A stretch of 11,292 bases of DNA from Candidatus Aenigmatarchaeota archaeon (GCA_003663415.1 QMZY01000018.1:1-11292); one strand, 5' to 3'. Counted from the first letter of the stretch, positions 1 to 6,900 are shown. Notes: generated by a model not told the origin, from the letters alone. Made by a program: numbers and translations.

Positions 1-2
1 AC

Positions 3-404
3 AATGCTGAAATCGAATGCCGTTCACCGAATGTTTGCACATATTCCTACACTGCTCCGGATGTGTGTTCCTATTCATCCGAAGGAACCTACCATCCAAA
101 GGTGATAGTAGAAAGCGGAGGCACCACTACAGGGTCTGCTGGTCAGACATGTAGTGACGGCACACCCTATGGTCAGTGCTCTGCAAACAAACCAAAATAT
201 TGCGAGAACGGAAACCTTGTTAACAGATGTTCTGTTTGCGGTTGCCCGCCTGATTACACTTGCCAAGAGAGCGGCAAGTGCAAACCCAACACATGTATAA
301 CTACACAGGAACTGTTGACATATGTGGTAAAATATATTATAGGCAGCGTTGACTTTTCTGAACTTAGAAACGTATTAAAGACATGGCTCGAATGTTTTAC
401 CTGA
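3..404 (+). CDS. Secreted cysteine-rich protein, C-terminal part (5' end outside window)
   Basis: The frame is open to the left edge, so the N-terminus lies outside the window; a GTG at 63 is internal and not the likely start. The visible 133 residues are rich in Cys, Gly, Thr and Asn. A segment running CSDGTPYGQCSANKPKYC through NRCSVCGCPPDYTC to the end of the Cys cluster has regularly spaced cysteines, as in small disulfide-linked modules of archaeal surface proteins. The last 35 residues (TTQELLTYVVKYIIGSVDF, then a second similar half) resemble a dockerin-like or helical C-terminal repeat seen in DPANN exoproteins. That likeness is from memory. No membrane anchor is visible. The stop overlaps the end of the convergent gene by 8 bp. 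Function is unknown; an extracellular location is inferred from the cysteines. Confidence 0.75.
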   Translation, partial: NAEIECRSPNVCTYSYTAPDVCSYSSEGTYHPKVIVESGGTTTGSAGQTCSDGTPYGQCSANKPKYCENGNLVNRCSVCGCPPDYTCQESGKCKPNTCITTQELLTYVVKYIIGSVDFSELRNVLKTWLECFT

Positions 405-2250
405 ATTCTTTATGTTCAATATCTCTAAGAACTATATCTGATGCACTATTGCCCCATTTCCTTTTCAGTTCATCCCATGTGAGTTCCTTTCCTTTTGATT
501 TGAAATACAATACAAGCATGAAAAGCACTATCAGCACAACCGTACCCAGAGATATAAGAACTATAGGAAAATAGTTCACACACGGCCTCTCAGAATAGAT
601 GCCGCTACAGCAGTAGCCTCTGCTATATACAACGCCCCCACACACACAACCTGACTGGGGTATTTCTCCTGTGTAGCATGTGCTGTTACTCTCATATATA
701 CAGTCTTCCTCGTCTGTTTCGGAGTCGCAGTCATCATCTATATTGTTTTCACATATCTCTCTGATGGGTTTTGTTTCGTTCAGACATTCGCTGCTCCAAT
801 ACCCGCCAGTGCAGTATCTTACACCATTCCTGCACCTTCCTATATTAGAACCACATTCTCTTCTTTCACCGAACTTGCATTCAAATGTTTCGTCTATCTC
901 TCCATCACAGTCATTGTCTTTACCGTCCCATATCTCTTTCACAGGACCCACTGTACCTTCACAAGTTCCCCATCTGCCTTCTCGGCATATCTGTGTTCCT
1001 GGTCTGCATTCACCTGTATTGTTGTAGCCGGAAGGAAGGCATGGTTTGGATTCTCCATCTTCGCAAACTACCCCTGAAACATTACATTCCCCTTCATCGA
1101 TATAGGCGTTGCAGTTGTCATCGATACCATTCTGGGGGCACAACTCGTCTGGAAACGCTGCACTCCCATTATAACACCTGCAGGCAGTTTCTTCTATCGA
1201 AGCACCCCCTCCAACATCGTCTATAATTCCGTTACAATCATCATCCTTTCCGTTGCATATCTCGATCCTTGGATACACAGCATCATAACAGTTCATGCTC
1301 CAATTACCGGATTCACAGTATCTCAATCCAAACGTACAGATGCCCGTTTCATTTTCTGGACCGCAGTGCTGACTTAATGTATTATTTTCTGCATCTGTAT
1401 CGACAGAGCCGTCACAATCATTGTCATAACCGTCACATATCTCCTGATGCGAGGGATGGCAGCTTGGTCCGCAACCAGAGGGGTCATCATCACAGTCACC
1501 ATCGCATTCCACATCATAACCGTCCCCATCTTTGTCTGTTATAACCTCAACATAAGACGAACACTGCCCGGATACACATAGACACTCATCCGTGCATAAA
1601 CCTGTCTGGTTGAGATAATCCCTGTACGTCCCTGAATAGCAGCCATCTAGACTGTCGCATTCTGTTGGAGGACACTCACTGTTTTCATCACACATCGCAT
1701 TACACATACCTTTATGACAGGCATACGTGCAGTTGCCTGTAGTGACACATCTGTCGTTTCCGCCAGAATAGAGATGGCCATTACACTCGAGGCACCATTC
1801 ACAGGACGGGTCAGATGAACATTCTGATTCTGTTTTGTAGGAAGAACAGGACACTACCTCTATCTGATTCTGGCCTGTGATGGGAGCTTCATCTACAGAT
1901 TCAAGACTATATTTACCGAAAAATTGATAGGTTCCCTGTGTTGCAGGCGCTTGCACTTTGTAAACATAAGATACGTTGGGAAGAGGAGACATTCCATACC
2001 TCACCCATTTTATATAACCGTCTCCTGAAACACTACCATACTCACTGTCTATTACAGTCCAGCCCTGTGGAAACCTTTCTTCTATTATGTAGAACCTTTC
2101 CCCTTCCAATAAAACAACAGTAAGCGTCACATCAACCACCTCTCCGGGACCGACCGATGTTCTGGAGAAAGACCTTGTTACATACGACGCATCCGCAAGC
2201 GGCATCAGAAGGAGAAACAATATAAATATATTAAGCAGAGTTCTTTTCAT
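397..2250 (-). CDS. Membrane-anchored surface protein with MopE-type metal-binding repeats
   Basis: This is a 617-residue protein starting at the ATG at 2250, not the in-frame ATG at 2352. The chosen start is preceded by a Shine-Dalgarno-like AAGGGGGTC and opens with a signal peptide (MKRTLLNIFILFLLLMPLADA). Residues about 22-132 look like an Ig-like/CARDB-type domain (GPGEVVDVTLTV). Residues 135-235 are a Cys-rich block. From 238 on there are repeated Asp/Cys motifs of the putative metal-binding (MopE) type: DKDGDGYDVECDGDCDDD, ICDGYDNDCDGSVD (271-284), ICNGKDDDCNGIIDD (331-345), NGIDDNCNAYIDEGE (374-388), WDGKDNDCDGEIDE (441-454) and NNIDDDCDSETDEED (502-516). Another Cys-rich stretch precedes one transmembrane helix at about 560-583 and a short charged cytoplasmic tail. 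It probably binds calcium or copper outside the cell; the ligand cannot be told from sequence. Confidence 0.85.
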   Translation of the reverse strand: MKRTLLNIFILFLLLMPLADASYVTRSFSRTSVGPGEVVDVTLTVVLLEGERFYIIEERFPQGWTVIDSEYGSVSGDGYIKWVRYGMSPLPNVSYVYKVQAPATQGTYQFFGKYSLESVDEAPITGQNQIEVVSCSSYKTESECSSDPSCEWCLECNGHLYSGGNDRCVTTGNCTYACHKGMCNAMCDENSECPPTECDSLDGCYSGTYRDYLNQTGLCTDECLCVSGQCSSYVEVITDKDGDGYDVECDGDCDDDPSGCGPSCHPSHQEICDGYDNDCDGSVDTDAENNTLSQHCGPENETGICTFGLRYCESGNWSMNCYDAVYPRIEICNGKDDDCNGIIDDVGGGASIEETACRCYNGSAAFPDELCPQNGIDDNCNAYIDEGECNVSGVVCEDGESKPCLPSGYNNTGECRPGTQICREGRWGTCEGTVGPVKEIWDGKDNDCDGEIDETFECKFGERRECGSNIGRCRNGVRYCTGGYWSSECLNETKPIREICENNIDDDCDSETDEEDCIYESNSTCYTGEIPQSGCVCGGVVYSRGYCCSGIYSERPCVNYFPIVLISLGTVVLIVLFMLVLYFKSKGKELTWDELKRKWGNSASDIVLRDIEHKEFR

Positions 2251-2310
2251 CTTAAGACCCCCTTCTCTACAACACACAGCTAATATAACTAATTGGTGTT
2301 TGTCACTTAA

Positions 2311-2320
2311 ATTTTTATAA
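2311..2320 (-). promoter_or_regulatory. TATA box for the MopE-type surface protein gene
   Basis: On the minus strand this reads TTATAAAAAT, a good archaeal TATA box about 60-70 bases upstream of the ATG at 2250. That leaves room for a short leader carrying the AAGGGGGTC ribosome binding site. Inferred from sequence only. Confidence 0.5.
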
Positions 2321-2547
2321 TGGAAACCACTATCTGCAGCGGATACGGACATCGATAGTTTAATTTTTGAAAATAGGTTCGCCCGGATATCTTTCGCTGC
2401 CCGAATTGTTCAGGATTTTTCTCAAAATTCGGTTGGTTCTTGAGCCGGAGATGGAGGTGTTTGACGCGAATCTGTGGAGCTAGTTAATTCTCTTTTTATT
2501 ATTTTTTCTGTTCAGCATACAAGTCTCAACATTTCCTGCACAGAAGG

Positions 2548-2557
2548 TTTATATATG
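2548..2557 (+). promoter_or_regulatory. Candidate TATA box of the leader ORF / winged-helix / pheA cluster
   Basis: TTTATATATG is the best TATA-like match upstream of the cluster on the plus strand. Its distance to the first start codon (2750) implies a long untranslated leader that contains the 2688-2707 hairpin. Confidence 0.35.
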
Positions 2558-2687
2558 TTACTTGGTAATATTTTAGTGATGAGGATGAAGGGAATAACTC
2601 ACAGAAAAAACCTGAAACATGATTTAAGTAACCTGGTACTCGGGTTGCAGTCAGACCTGTTTTTATTCAGATTCTTTATTCTCTGCT

Positions 2688-2707
2688 AAAGACCTGTTTT
2701 GGTCTTT
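2688..2707 (+). promoter_or_regulatory. Leader hairpin upstream of the pheA cluster
   Basis: AAAGACC and GGTCTTT form a perfect 7-bp stem around a TGTTTT loop. It is followed by TTTTCTTCTT and then the ribosome site at about 2736. It could be an attenuator, a protein binding site or simply a stable leader stem. The sequence does not decide between these. Confidence 0.35.
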
Positions 2708-2749
2708 GGCAATCAGCTGTTTTCTTCTTGTTAATAAGGAGGTGACACA

Positions 2750-2818
2750 ATGAAATATGAATTAAAACAGAAGGGGGCTAAGGCGCGGGAAGGCGCTGGT
2801 CGTCTTTTCCTTGGATAA
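2750..2818 (+). CDS. 22-codon leader ORF overlapping the winged-helix gene
   Basis: ATG at 2750 is preceded by AAGGAGGTGACACA, an essentially perfect complement to the 16S tail (UCACCUCC) and the strongest ribosome site in the window. The peptide is MKYELKQKGAKAREGAGRLF followed by LG and a stop. It overlaps the TTG start of the next gene (2811) by 8 bases, an arrangement that allows translational coupling. It is not rich in Phe or Tyr, so a classical attenuation peptide is unlikely. Alternatively it is the true N-terminus of the winged-helix protein, separated from it by a frameshift: the two frames differ by one base and a GGGGG run at 2773-2777 lies between them. Confidence 0.5.
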   Translation: MKYELKQKGAKAREGAGRLFLG

Positions 2819-3101
2819 GACCATAAAGGTTTTGATAGCTCTTGCAAGGGAAAGACTCACTAAAAAACAGAAGCTGATTTTATGCTATCTGCGGGATAAT
2901 CATGAAAATATCACTGTAACGAGTCTTGTTCCTGTTCTTTCTGAGAAACTTAACTGTTCAGAGTCAGCAGTATGGAATAATTTAAGGTCTCTCAGAAAGG
3001 CTTCTCTTATCAGTTATGGTTGCTTGGATAGCAAGGGTATTCCCGCCAAGCTTACAGACTTTGGAGAAATTGTTTCCAGAGAACTGGAGGTGAGAGTATG
3101 A
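2811..3101 (+). CDS. Small winged helix-turn-helix DNA-binding protein
   Basis: The 96-residue protein is read from a TTG at 2811; no ATG exists further upstream in frame before the stop at 2763. Residues about 17-80 have the pattern of a winged helix domain: a first helix (KKQKLILCYLRDN), a turn, then SEKLNCSESAVWNNLRSLRK as helix-turn-recognition helix, and a short wing (LISYGCLDSKGIPAKLTDFG). No ligand domain is present. It lacks a good ribosome site of its own and overlaps the leader ORF, so it is probably coupled to it. Its stop overlaps the pheA start (GTATGA), which suggests one transcript and a regulator of aromatic amino acid genes. That role is inferred from position only. Confidence 0.75.
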   Translation: MDKTIKVLIALARERLTKKQKLILCYLRDNHENITVTSLVPVLSEKLNCSESAVWNNLRSLRKASLISYGCLDSKGIPAKLTDFGEIVSRELEVRV

Positions 3102-3958
3102 CATCAAAAATCAAACTCGGTTTGCTTGGGCCTGATGGAACATTCACTGCTGAGGCAGGTATTGAGTACAGCATGAGAAGGGGGCTTGAGCCCGAAATGG
3201 TCTGGTATAAAACAATTGAGGAATGCTTTGCTGCTGTAGAAGAGGATGAGGTTGACAGGGCTGTTGTCCCGATTCTGAACTCAACAAGGGGCGCGTCTTG
3301 GGTCAACGAAACCCTTAAAAGATTGCGTGACAGTGATGTGATGATATATGATGAGCAGATACTCCAAATAAGGCATAATCTTGCAGCACTGCCCGGCGTT
3401 GGGCTGGAAGACATCAGATATATTCATTCCAAGGACAAGGCATTGCAACAGTGCAGAAAAAATCTTTTGAGGTTGTGTCCTTATGCCGAGTTCAGGGACG
3501 AAAGCTCAACAGCTGCCGCTGCTCAGAAGATAAGGAAGCTGAATGAAAGGCAAAGGAGTGCACTGGTTCCAAAAAGGGCTGCTGAACTGTATAATCTGGA
3601 GATACTGGCCGAGGATGTGCAGGACTATCCGAACAATAAGACAAGGTTTATTGTTATAAGCAGGCATGACAATGAACCCACCGGAAATGACAAAACCACT
3701 GCTATATTCGAGTTCCACGGTGTTGATAGACCATCGCTTCTCTACAACATCATGAAAGAATTGGCAGAGAGGAACATCAGCCTCGCATACCTCCAATCAA
3801 TCCCGAAGGACGGTGAACTGGACGAGTTCACATTTTACTGCGATATCCATGGGCATAGAAAGGACAGGCTCATGTCCGAGGCAATAAAAACCATAGAAAG
3901 AGATGAAAATCTGAGTTACTGGAAGGTTCTCGGTTCGTACCCGATATTCAGACCGTGA
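3098..3958 (+). CDS. pheA: Prephenate dehydratase with C-terminal ACT domain
   Basis: This 286-residue protein catalyses prephenate to phenylpyruvate (phenylalanine synthesis, cytoplasm). Family landmarks are LGLLGPDGTFTAEA (7-20), VVPILNSTRGASWVNETL (56-73, usually VPIENS), ALQQC (115-119) and the catalytic-site block DVQDYPNNKTRFIVISR with TRF at 182-184. The ACT domain spans about 198-284 and ends in LGSYP. Two ACT motifs that bind phenylalanine are altered: GAL(V/H) is replaced by RPSLL (211-215) and ESRP by QSIP (233-236), so feedback inhibition may be changed or lost. The start has GGAGGTGA 5 bases upstream and overlaps the stop of the winged-helix gene. Length is normal for the monofunctional archaeal/bacterial enzyme. 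Confidence 0.92.
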   Translation: MTSKIKLGLLGPDGTFTAEAGIEYSMRRGLEPEMVWYKTIEECFAAVEEDEVDRAVVPILNSTRGASWVNETLKRLRDSDVMIYDEQILQIRHNLAALPGVGLEDIRYIHSKDKALQQCRKNLLRLCPYAEFRDESSTAAAAQKIRKLNERQRSALVPKRAAELYNLEILAEDVQDYPNNKTRFIVISRHDNEPTGNDKTTAIFEFHGVDRPSLLYNIMKELAERNISLAYLQSIPKDGELDEFTFYCDIHGHRKDRLMSEAIKTIERDENLSYWKVLGSYPIFRP

Positions 3959-4253
3959 CGATGTTTAGGTTTGTTGCCATGAAGCGTTGCTGGATAAGAA
4001 GTGTTTTTGCTCTATCCTTCGCAGATTTTGAAGGTTCCCTGCCTTCCTGCACCTGTGTTATTGCTCTTCAGAGCCTTCAGCAAATTCCTGAAGTTTCTTC
4101 TGGGAGCAAATGAAAGTATAATATATTATCAGGCAAAACCAATATGTCTTTTTCACGAACAAATTATAAATGACTAACTAAGGATTGGTTATTTTTGTCA
4201 CAAAGCCACCCGATTGTTAAACTTTTATTAACATTTTTGTCATAATTTTAAGT
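3959..4253. other. Intergenic region: pheA end to tpiA promoter
   Basis: No gene is seen. A small hairpin CTTCAG/CTGAAG (4075-4080 with 4088-4093) is followed by TTTCTTCT and may mark the end of the pheA transcript. Further right the DNA becomes AT-rich and contains TATA-like sequences at 4161-4170 (AAATTATAAA) and 4221-4230 (ACTTTTATTA). Confidence 0.4.
4221..4230 (+). promoter_or_regulatory. Candidate TATA box for tpiA (leaderless arrangement)
   Basis: ACTTTTATTA lies about 27 bases before the ATG at 4254, the distance expected for a leaderless archaeal transcript. No Shine-Dalgarno site precedes tpiA. A stronger-looking TATA at 4161-4170 would instead give a leader of about 60 nt. Confidence 0.4.
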
Positions 4254-4919
4254 ATGGGAAATTATCTTTTGATAAACTTTAAAACATACAAAGAAGGCAC
4301 AGGCAAAAATGGTTTCAAAATTGGAAAAATTGCTGAAAAACTTTCAAAAAAAACCAATGTAAATATAATCCTTTGCGTTCAGTCAGCTGACATAAGGCTT
4401 TTTTCTTCCCTTTCTCTGCCTGTGTATTCGCAACACATCGACCCGATAACCTATGGAGCCAATACAGGATGGATTCTCCCAGAAGCTATTAAAGAAGCAG
4501 GAGCAAAAGGAACACTCTTAAACCATTCTGAACATCAAATTGATTACAAAACACTTTCCCTTTCTGTTAAAAGGGCAAAAGAAACAGGACTAAAAACAGT
4601 TGTGTGCATAGACAAACCAGGAAAAGCGAAAAAAACAGCAAAACTAAACCCAGATTTTATAGCAATAGAACCACCAGAACTTATAGGAGGAAACATTTCG
4701 GTATCCAAAGCAAAACCAGAAATAATAACCAAAACAATAAACAATGTTAATTCTGTAAAAAAAATTCCTGTTCTGATAGGAGCTGGTATAAAAAACAGAG
4801 AAGATGTGAAAAAAGGAATAAAACTAGGAGCAAAAGGCGTTCTTATAGCGTCAGGCGTAGTTAAAGCATCTGACCTGGAAAAAGCAATAAAAAATATTCT
4901 GGAGGGATTCAATGTATAA
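4254..4919 (+). CDS. tpiA: Triosephosphate isomerase, archaeal short type
   Basis: The enzyme interconverts dihydroxyacetone phosphate and glyceraldehyde 3-phosphate in the cytoplasm. At 221 residues it has the compact archaeal length, against about 250 in bacteria and eukaryotes. The substrate-binding Lys is in NFKTY (K10), the electrophilic His in LLNHSEH (H91) and the catalytic base in AIEPPELIGG (E139). The phosphate-binding C-terminal part reads LIGAGIKNREDVKKGIKLGA and GVLIASGVVKA. All key residues are present. There is no ribosome site; it is probably leaderless. It overlaps the HIT gene start by 8 bases (ATGTATAA), so the two are co-translated. The gene is clearly more A-rich, with AAA-dominated lysines, than the pheA cluster before it. 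Confidence 0.95.
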   Translation: MGNYLLINFKTYKEGTGKNGFKIGKIAEKLSKKTNVNIILCVQSADIRLFSSLSLPVYSQHIDPITYGANTGWILPEAIKEAGAKGTLLNHSEHQIDYKTLSLSVKRAKETGLKTVVCIDKPGKAKKTAKLNPDFIAIEPPELIGGNISVSKAKPEIITKTINNVNSVKKIPVLIGAGIKNREDVKKGIKLGAKGVLIASGVVKASDLEKAIKNILEGFNV

Positions 4920-5418
4920 ATTTTATTTATGGGCAACATCGAGAATGAAGTATGTAAAAAGGAAGCATAAAAAAAGCCGTGGTTGCATATTTTGTAACAT
5001 TGCAAAAGATGACCCAGACACACCAAAAAAGGTTCTGTTCAAAGATAAGAGAATGATGGTAATAATGAATATTTTTCCTTATAATGTAGGTCACCTAGAA
5101 GTTGTTCCTGTAAAACACGTTGAAGACATAAACGAGCTTTCGGAAAAAGACTATCAATACATGTGGGAGCTTGTGAGAAAAAGTATAAAACTTTTGAAAA
5201 AAGCTCTAGGAGCAAAGGCATTTAATGTTGGTTTAAACCTTGGTGGAGATCTTTCTGGCGGTTCTATCCTGCATTTACATGTTCAAATTGTTCCTAGATA
5301 TGTAAGAGACGCTGGTTTTATGGAAGTAACTGCTAATACAAAAGTAATGCCACAATCTTTAGATGAAACTTACAAAATTCTTATGAAACATGTGAATATA
5401 CTAAAAAATAATAAGTAA
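4912..5418 (+). CDS. HIT-family nucleotide hydrolase/phosphorylase (Ap4A phosphorylase-like)
   Basis: The 168-residue protein has a CIFC zinc-type pair (C25, C28), NIFPYNVGHLEVVPVKHV (53-70), FNVGLNLG (104-111) and the histidine triad region ILHLHVQIVPR (119-129). It ends with FMEVTANTKVMPQSLDETY, an arrangement like mycobacterial Ap4A phosphorylase and its relatives. The triad is His-x-His-x-Gln (H121, H123, Q125) rather than His-x-His-x-His. The likely nucleophile H123 is kept, and the Gln form is typical of the GalT/Ap4A phosphorylase branch. It probably cleaves or phosphorolyses dinucleoside polyphosphates or nucleotidyl adducts; the substrate is not certain. GGAGGG precedes the start. 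The stop codon directly abuts the 23S processing stem of the convergent rRNA operon. Confidence 0.9.
   Translation: MYKFYLWATSRMKYVKRKHKKSRGCIFCNIAKDDPDTPKKVLFKDKRMMVIMNIFPYNVGHLEVVPVKHVEDINELSEKDYQYMWELVRKSIKLLKKALGAKAFNVGLNLGGDLSGGSILHLHVQIVPRYVRDAGFMEVTANTKVMPQSLDETYKILMKHVNILKNNK
5402..5414 (-). terminator. T-rich tract downstream of 23S rRNA, inside the 3' end of the HIT gene
   Basis: On the minus strand this is TTATTATTTTTTA, just past the 23S processing stem. Archaeal termination uses T-rich tracts, so rRNA transcription may end here although the DNA also encodes the last Lys/Asn residues of the HIT protein. No other T-run is available before the gene body. Confidence 0.35.
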
Positions 5419-5429
5419 GGTGAGTGTCC
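5419..5429 (-). repeat. 23S processing stem, 3' arm
   Basis: GGTGAGTGTCC here is the perfect inverse complement of GGACACTCACC at 9873-9883. Together they bracket the 23S gene and would form the 11-bp base of the pre-23S processing stem. CUAG occurs next to both arms and may form part of the excision motif. Confidence 0.7.
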
Positions 5430-5915
5430 CTTTTTCTAGTACCCTGATTTAAGGACCTGTCAGGGATTGGTAACCGTGGGCTGAATGCCTCGTTGCCTTG
5501 GCACTTACACCCCGGTCCCACCAAACCTGTCGTCTACAGGACCTTCCTCCACGCACCGGTACTTGCGTACCAGTTTGTGGAATGGTTGCCTATTTTCAGG
5601 GTCGGTTTCGCGCTTAGTTAGACCGGTAACCTGGTACAGGCTACCAAACTACCGTATGCCTTCAGCGCTTATCCGTTATGGCGTAGCTACTCGGCGTGCT
5701 TTTACCATAAGACAACTTGTAGGGTTGTTTTAAGCTGTCAAACGTTTATAACAGCCGATACACCAGAGGCCACGACTCCTTGTTCCTTTCGTACTAAAGG
5801 AGCCTTCCCTTCAGGCAACCGACACCTTCAGCAGATATAGACCGAACTGGCTCGCACCGTTCTTAACCCAGCTAACGTGACTCTTTAATGGGTGAACACC
5901 CCCACCCTTGGGCGC

Positions 5916-5995
5916 TTACAGAGCCTTTCTTTTTTTGCGTATTTCTTTCCCAAGGCTTTCTTTGAGAAAGTGGTAACTTCCGTAAAGAAAGGCTT
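5916..5995 (-). other. 80-nt BHB-type intron in the 23S H91 loop (family A)
   Basis: It interrupts the loop of the helix preceding the A loop. Central helix GCAG/CUGU, 5' bulge CAA, 3' bulge AAG and an inner 11-bp stem starting AGCCUUUCUUU give the 3-4-3 BHB form. Joining GUGCAGCA to GCGCCC restores a normal archaeal H91 hairpin (outer stem GGGCGU/GCGCCC). Sequence is about 85% alike to the 16S intron at 10946-11026 by eye. Confidence 0.75.
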
Positions 5996-6168
5996 TGCTG
6001 CACGCCCAGGTAGAGCCGAGCCGACGGCGGAGAAGCAATGAACGGGGTCGATATGGACTCTCGCCCGCCACGACTCCATTATCCCCAGGGTAACTTTTCT
6101 GTCAGACCTAGCCTCCAACCAATGAGGCATAGGGGATCGCTAGGCCACGCTTTCGCGTCAGGATCCCT

Positions 6169-6246
6169 TATAACAAAGCCTTTTTACAAGAGCTTTCGCT
6201 TCTGCCAAAAGGCTTTAGCGAAAAATGTGAAGAGACTTTGTTGTCA
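6169..6246 (-). other. About 78-nt insert in 23S near H84-H85, family A-like, splice sites unresolved
   Basis: Between the rRNA arms CAGGAUCCUU and AAGGGAUCCUG lies an extra block bounded by AACAAAG/CUUUGUU. It contains AAAGCCUUUU and AAAAAGGCUUU, the core of family A. The boundary loop (GAC versus AU) does not make a clean BHB, so it may be an intron with a relaxed motif or a permanent expansion. Confidence 0.45.
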
Positions 6247-6329
6247 AGGATCCTGTCAGGCCTCCTTTTGTCCTTACACTCTACTCCCGATTTCTGACCG
6301 GGATGAGGAGACCTTTGGGCACCTCTGAT

Positions 6330-6360
6330 TTCAAAGGAAAGACGTTTTTGCGTCCATCTG
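6330..6360 (-). other. 31-nt BHB-type intron in 23S (family B)
   Basis: Outer helix CCUCUGA/UCAGAGG (7 bp, perfect), 3' bulge AAA, central helix CAAA/UUUG, 5' bulge AGC, then the family-B hairpin AGAUGGACG/CGUCUUUCC. Excision joins ACAAAAG to AUCAGAGG, matching the usual archaeal GAAAAGAUAUC-type loop before GCCCAAAGG. Confidence 0.75.
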
Positions 6361-6413
6361 CTTTTGTCAGAGGTGTACCGCCCCAGTCAAACTGCCCACC
6401 AGGTGCTGTTCCC

Positions 6414-6447
6414 TTCCCTTAGAAAGAAGCTTAAAGGCTTCTTCTAT
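6414..6447 (-). other. 34-nt possible BHB intron in 23S
   Basis: Central helix CCCU/AGGG with 5' bulge AGA and 3' bulge AAG, and an inner stem UAGAAGAAGC with GCUUCUUUCUA (one bulged U). Excision would join CCCUAG to GGGAACAGC. The surrounding rRNA is variable, so consensus support is weaker than at the other sites. Confidence 0.45.
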
Positions 6448-6777
6448 CTAGGGGTAAGCAGTATGAGAAGAGCAGGGTGGTGTTACATTTGCAGGCAGGA
6501 TGGAGCTTTGCTCCATCAGTCTGCTTGCTGCCTCCACAGGACCTGACGATCCTGCTTCGAAGGCTCCCACCTACACTATACAGCCATTCCCATACCACAA
6601 CACCAGGCTGCAGTAAAGTTCCATGGGGTCTTCTCGTCCCGCTGAAGGACTCCAGAATATGCACTGGACATTGAGTTCACTAGGCATCCGTCCGGGACAG
6701 TGGGGATCTCGTTAAGCCATTGATGCAGGCCGGCAATTAACCGGCAAGGGATTACGCTACCTTAAGACGGTCAGAGT

Positions 6778-6812
6778 GTGCGGTGGAAAGATTCCCTTCG
6801 GAATCCATCTAT
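6778..6812 (-). other. 35-nt BHB-type intron in the 23S H69 loop (family B)
   Basis: It splits the H69 loop between about E. coli 1912 and 1913. Central helix GCGG/CCGC, bulges UAA and ACA, inner stem UAGAUGGAUUCC with GGAAUCUUUCCA around GAAG (mismatches A-C and U-U). Cutting after the second bulge base joins GCGGUA to ACUCUGACCGUC, a normal H69 stem-loop. Confidence 0.85.
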
Positions 6813-6900
6813 TACCGCCGCCGTTTACCAGGGCTTCACCCGGTTGAACCCGGGTTTAACACACTGGCACTGGGCAGGCCTCAGGAAGCGTACAAAGCAT

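Larger units (their letters stand above)
2353..2749. other. Intergenic region with possible promoter and leader of the pheA cluster
   Basis: No convincing gene is seen here. A short open frame from a TTG near 2367 to the TAG at 2481 (about 39 codons) has no ribosome site and may be a gene remnant. A TATA-like TTTATATATG lies at 2548-2557, facing the leader ORF at 2750; with initiation about 25 bases later the leader would be roughly 170 nt. A perfect 7-bp hairpin lies at 2688-2707, followed by a mildly T-rich stretch. Confidence 0.4.

Noticed and set aside
680..2123. Several plus-strand frames opposite the surface protein gene
   Set aside because: They are antisense to a gene with signal peptide, repeats and membrane anchor, and their composition follows the complementary repeats.
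2367..2483. About 39-codon TTG frame ending in MEVFDANLWS
   Set aside because: The residues look protein-like but there is no start signal or recognised family; mentioned as a possible remnant only.
2474..2689. 71-codon plus-strand frame between the surface protein gene and the leader ORF
   Set aside because: No ribosome site, low-complexity hydrophobic ends, and it spans the candidate promoter and leader; more likely untranslated.
6778..6812. Group I or group II intron
   Set aside because: Far too short for a catalytic core, and the flanks form the archaeal BHB motif instead.
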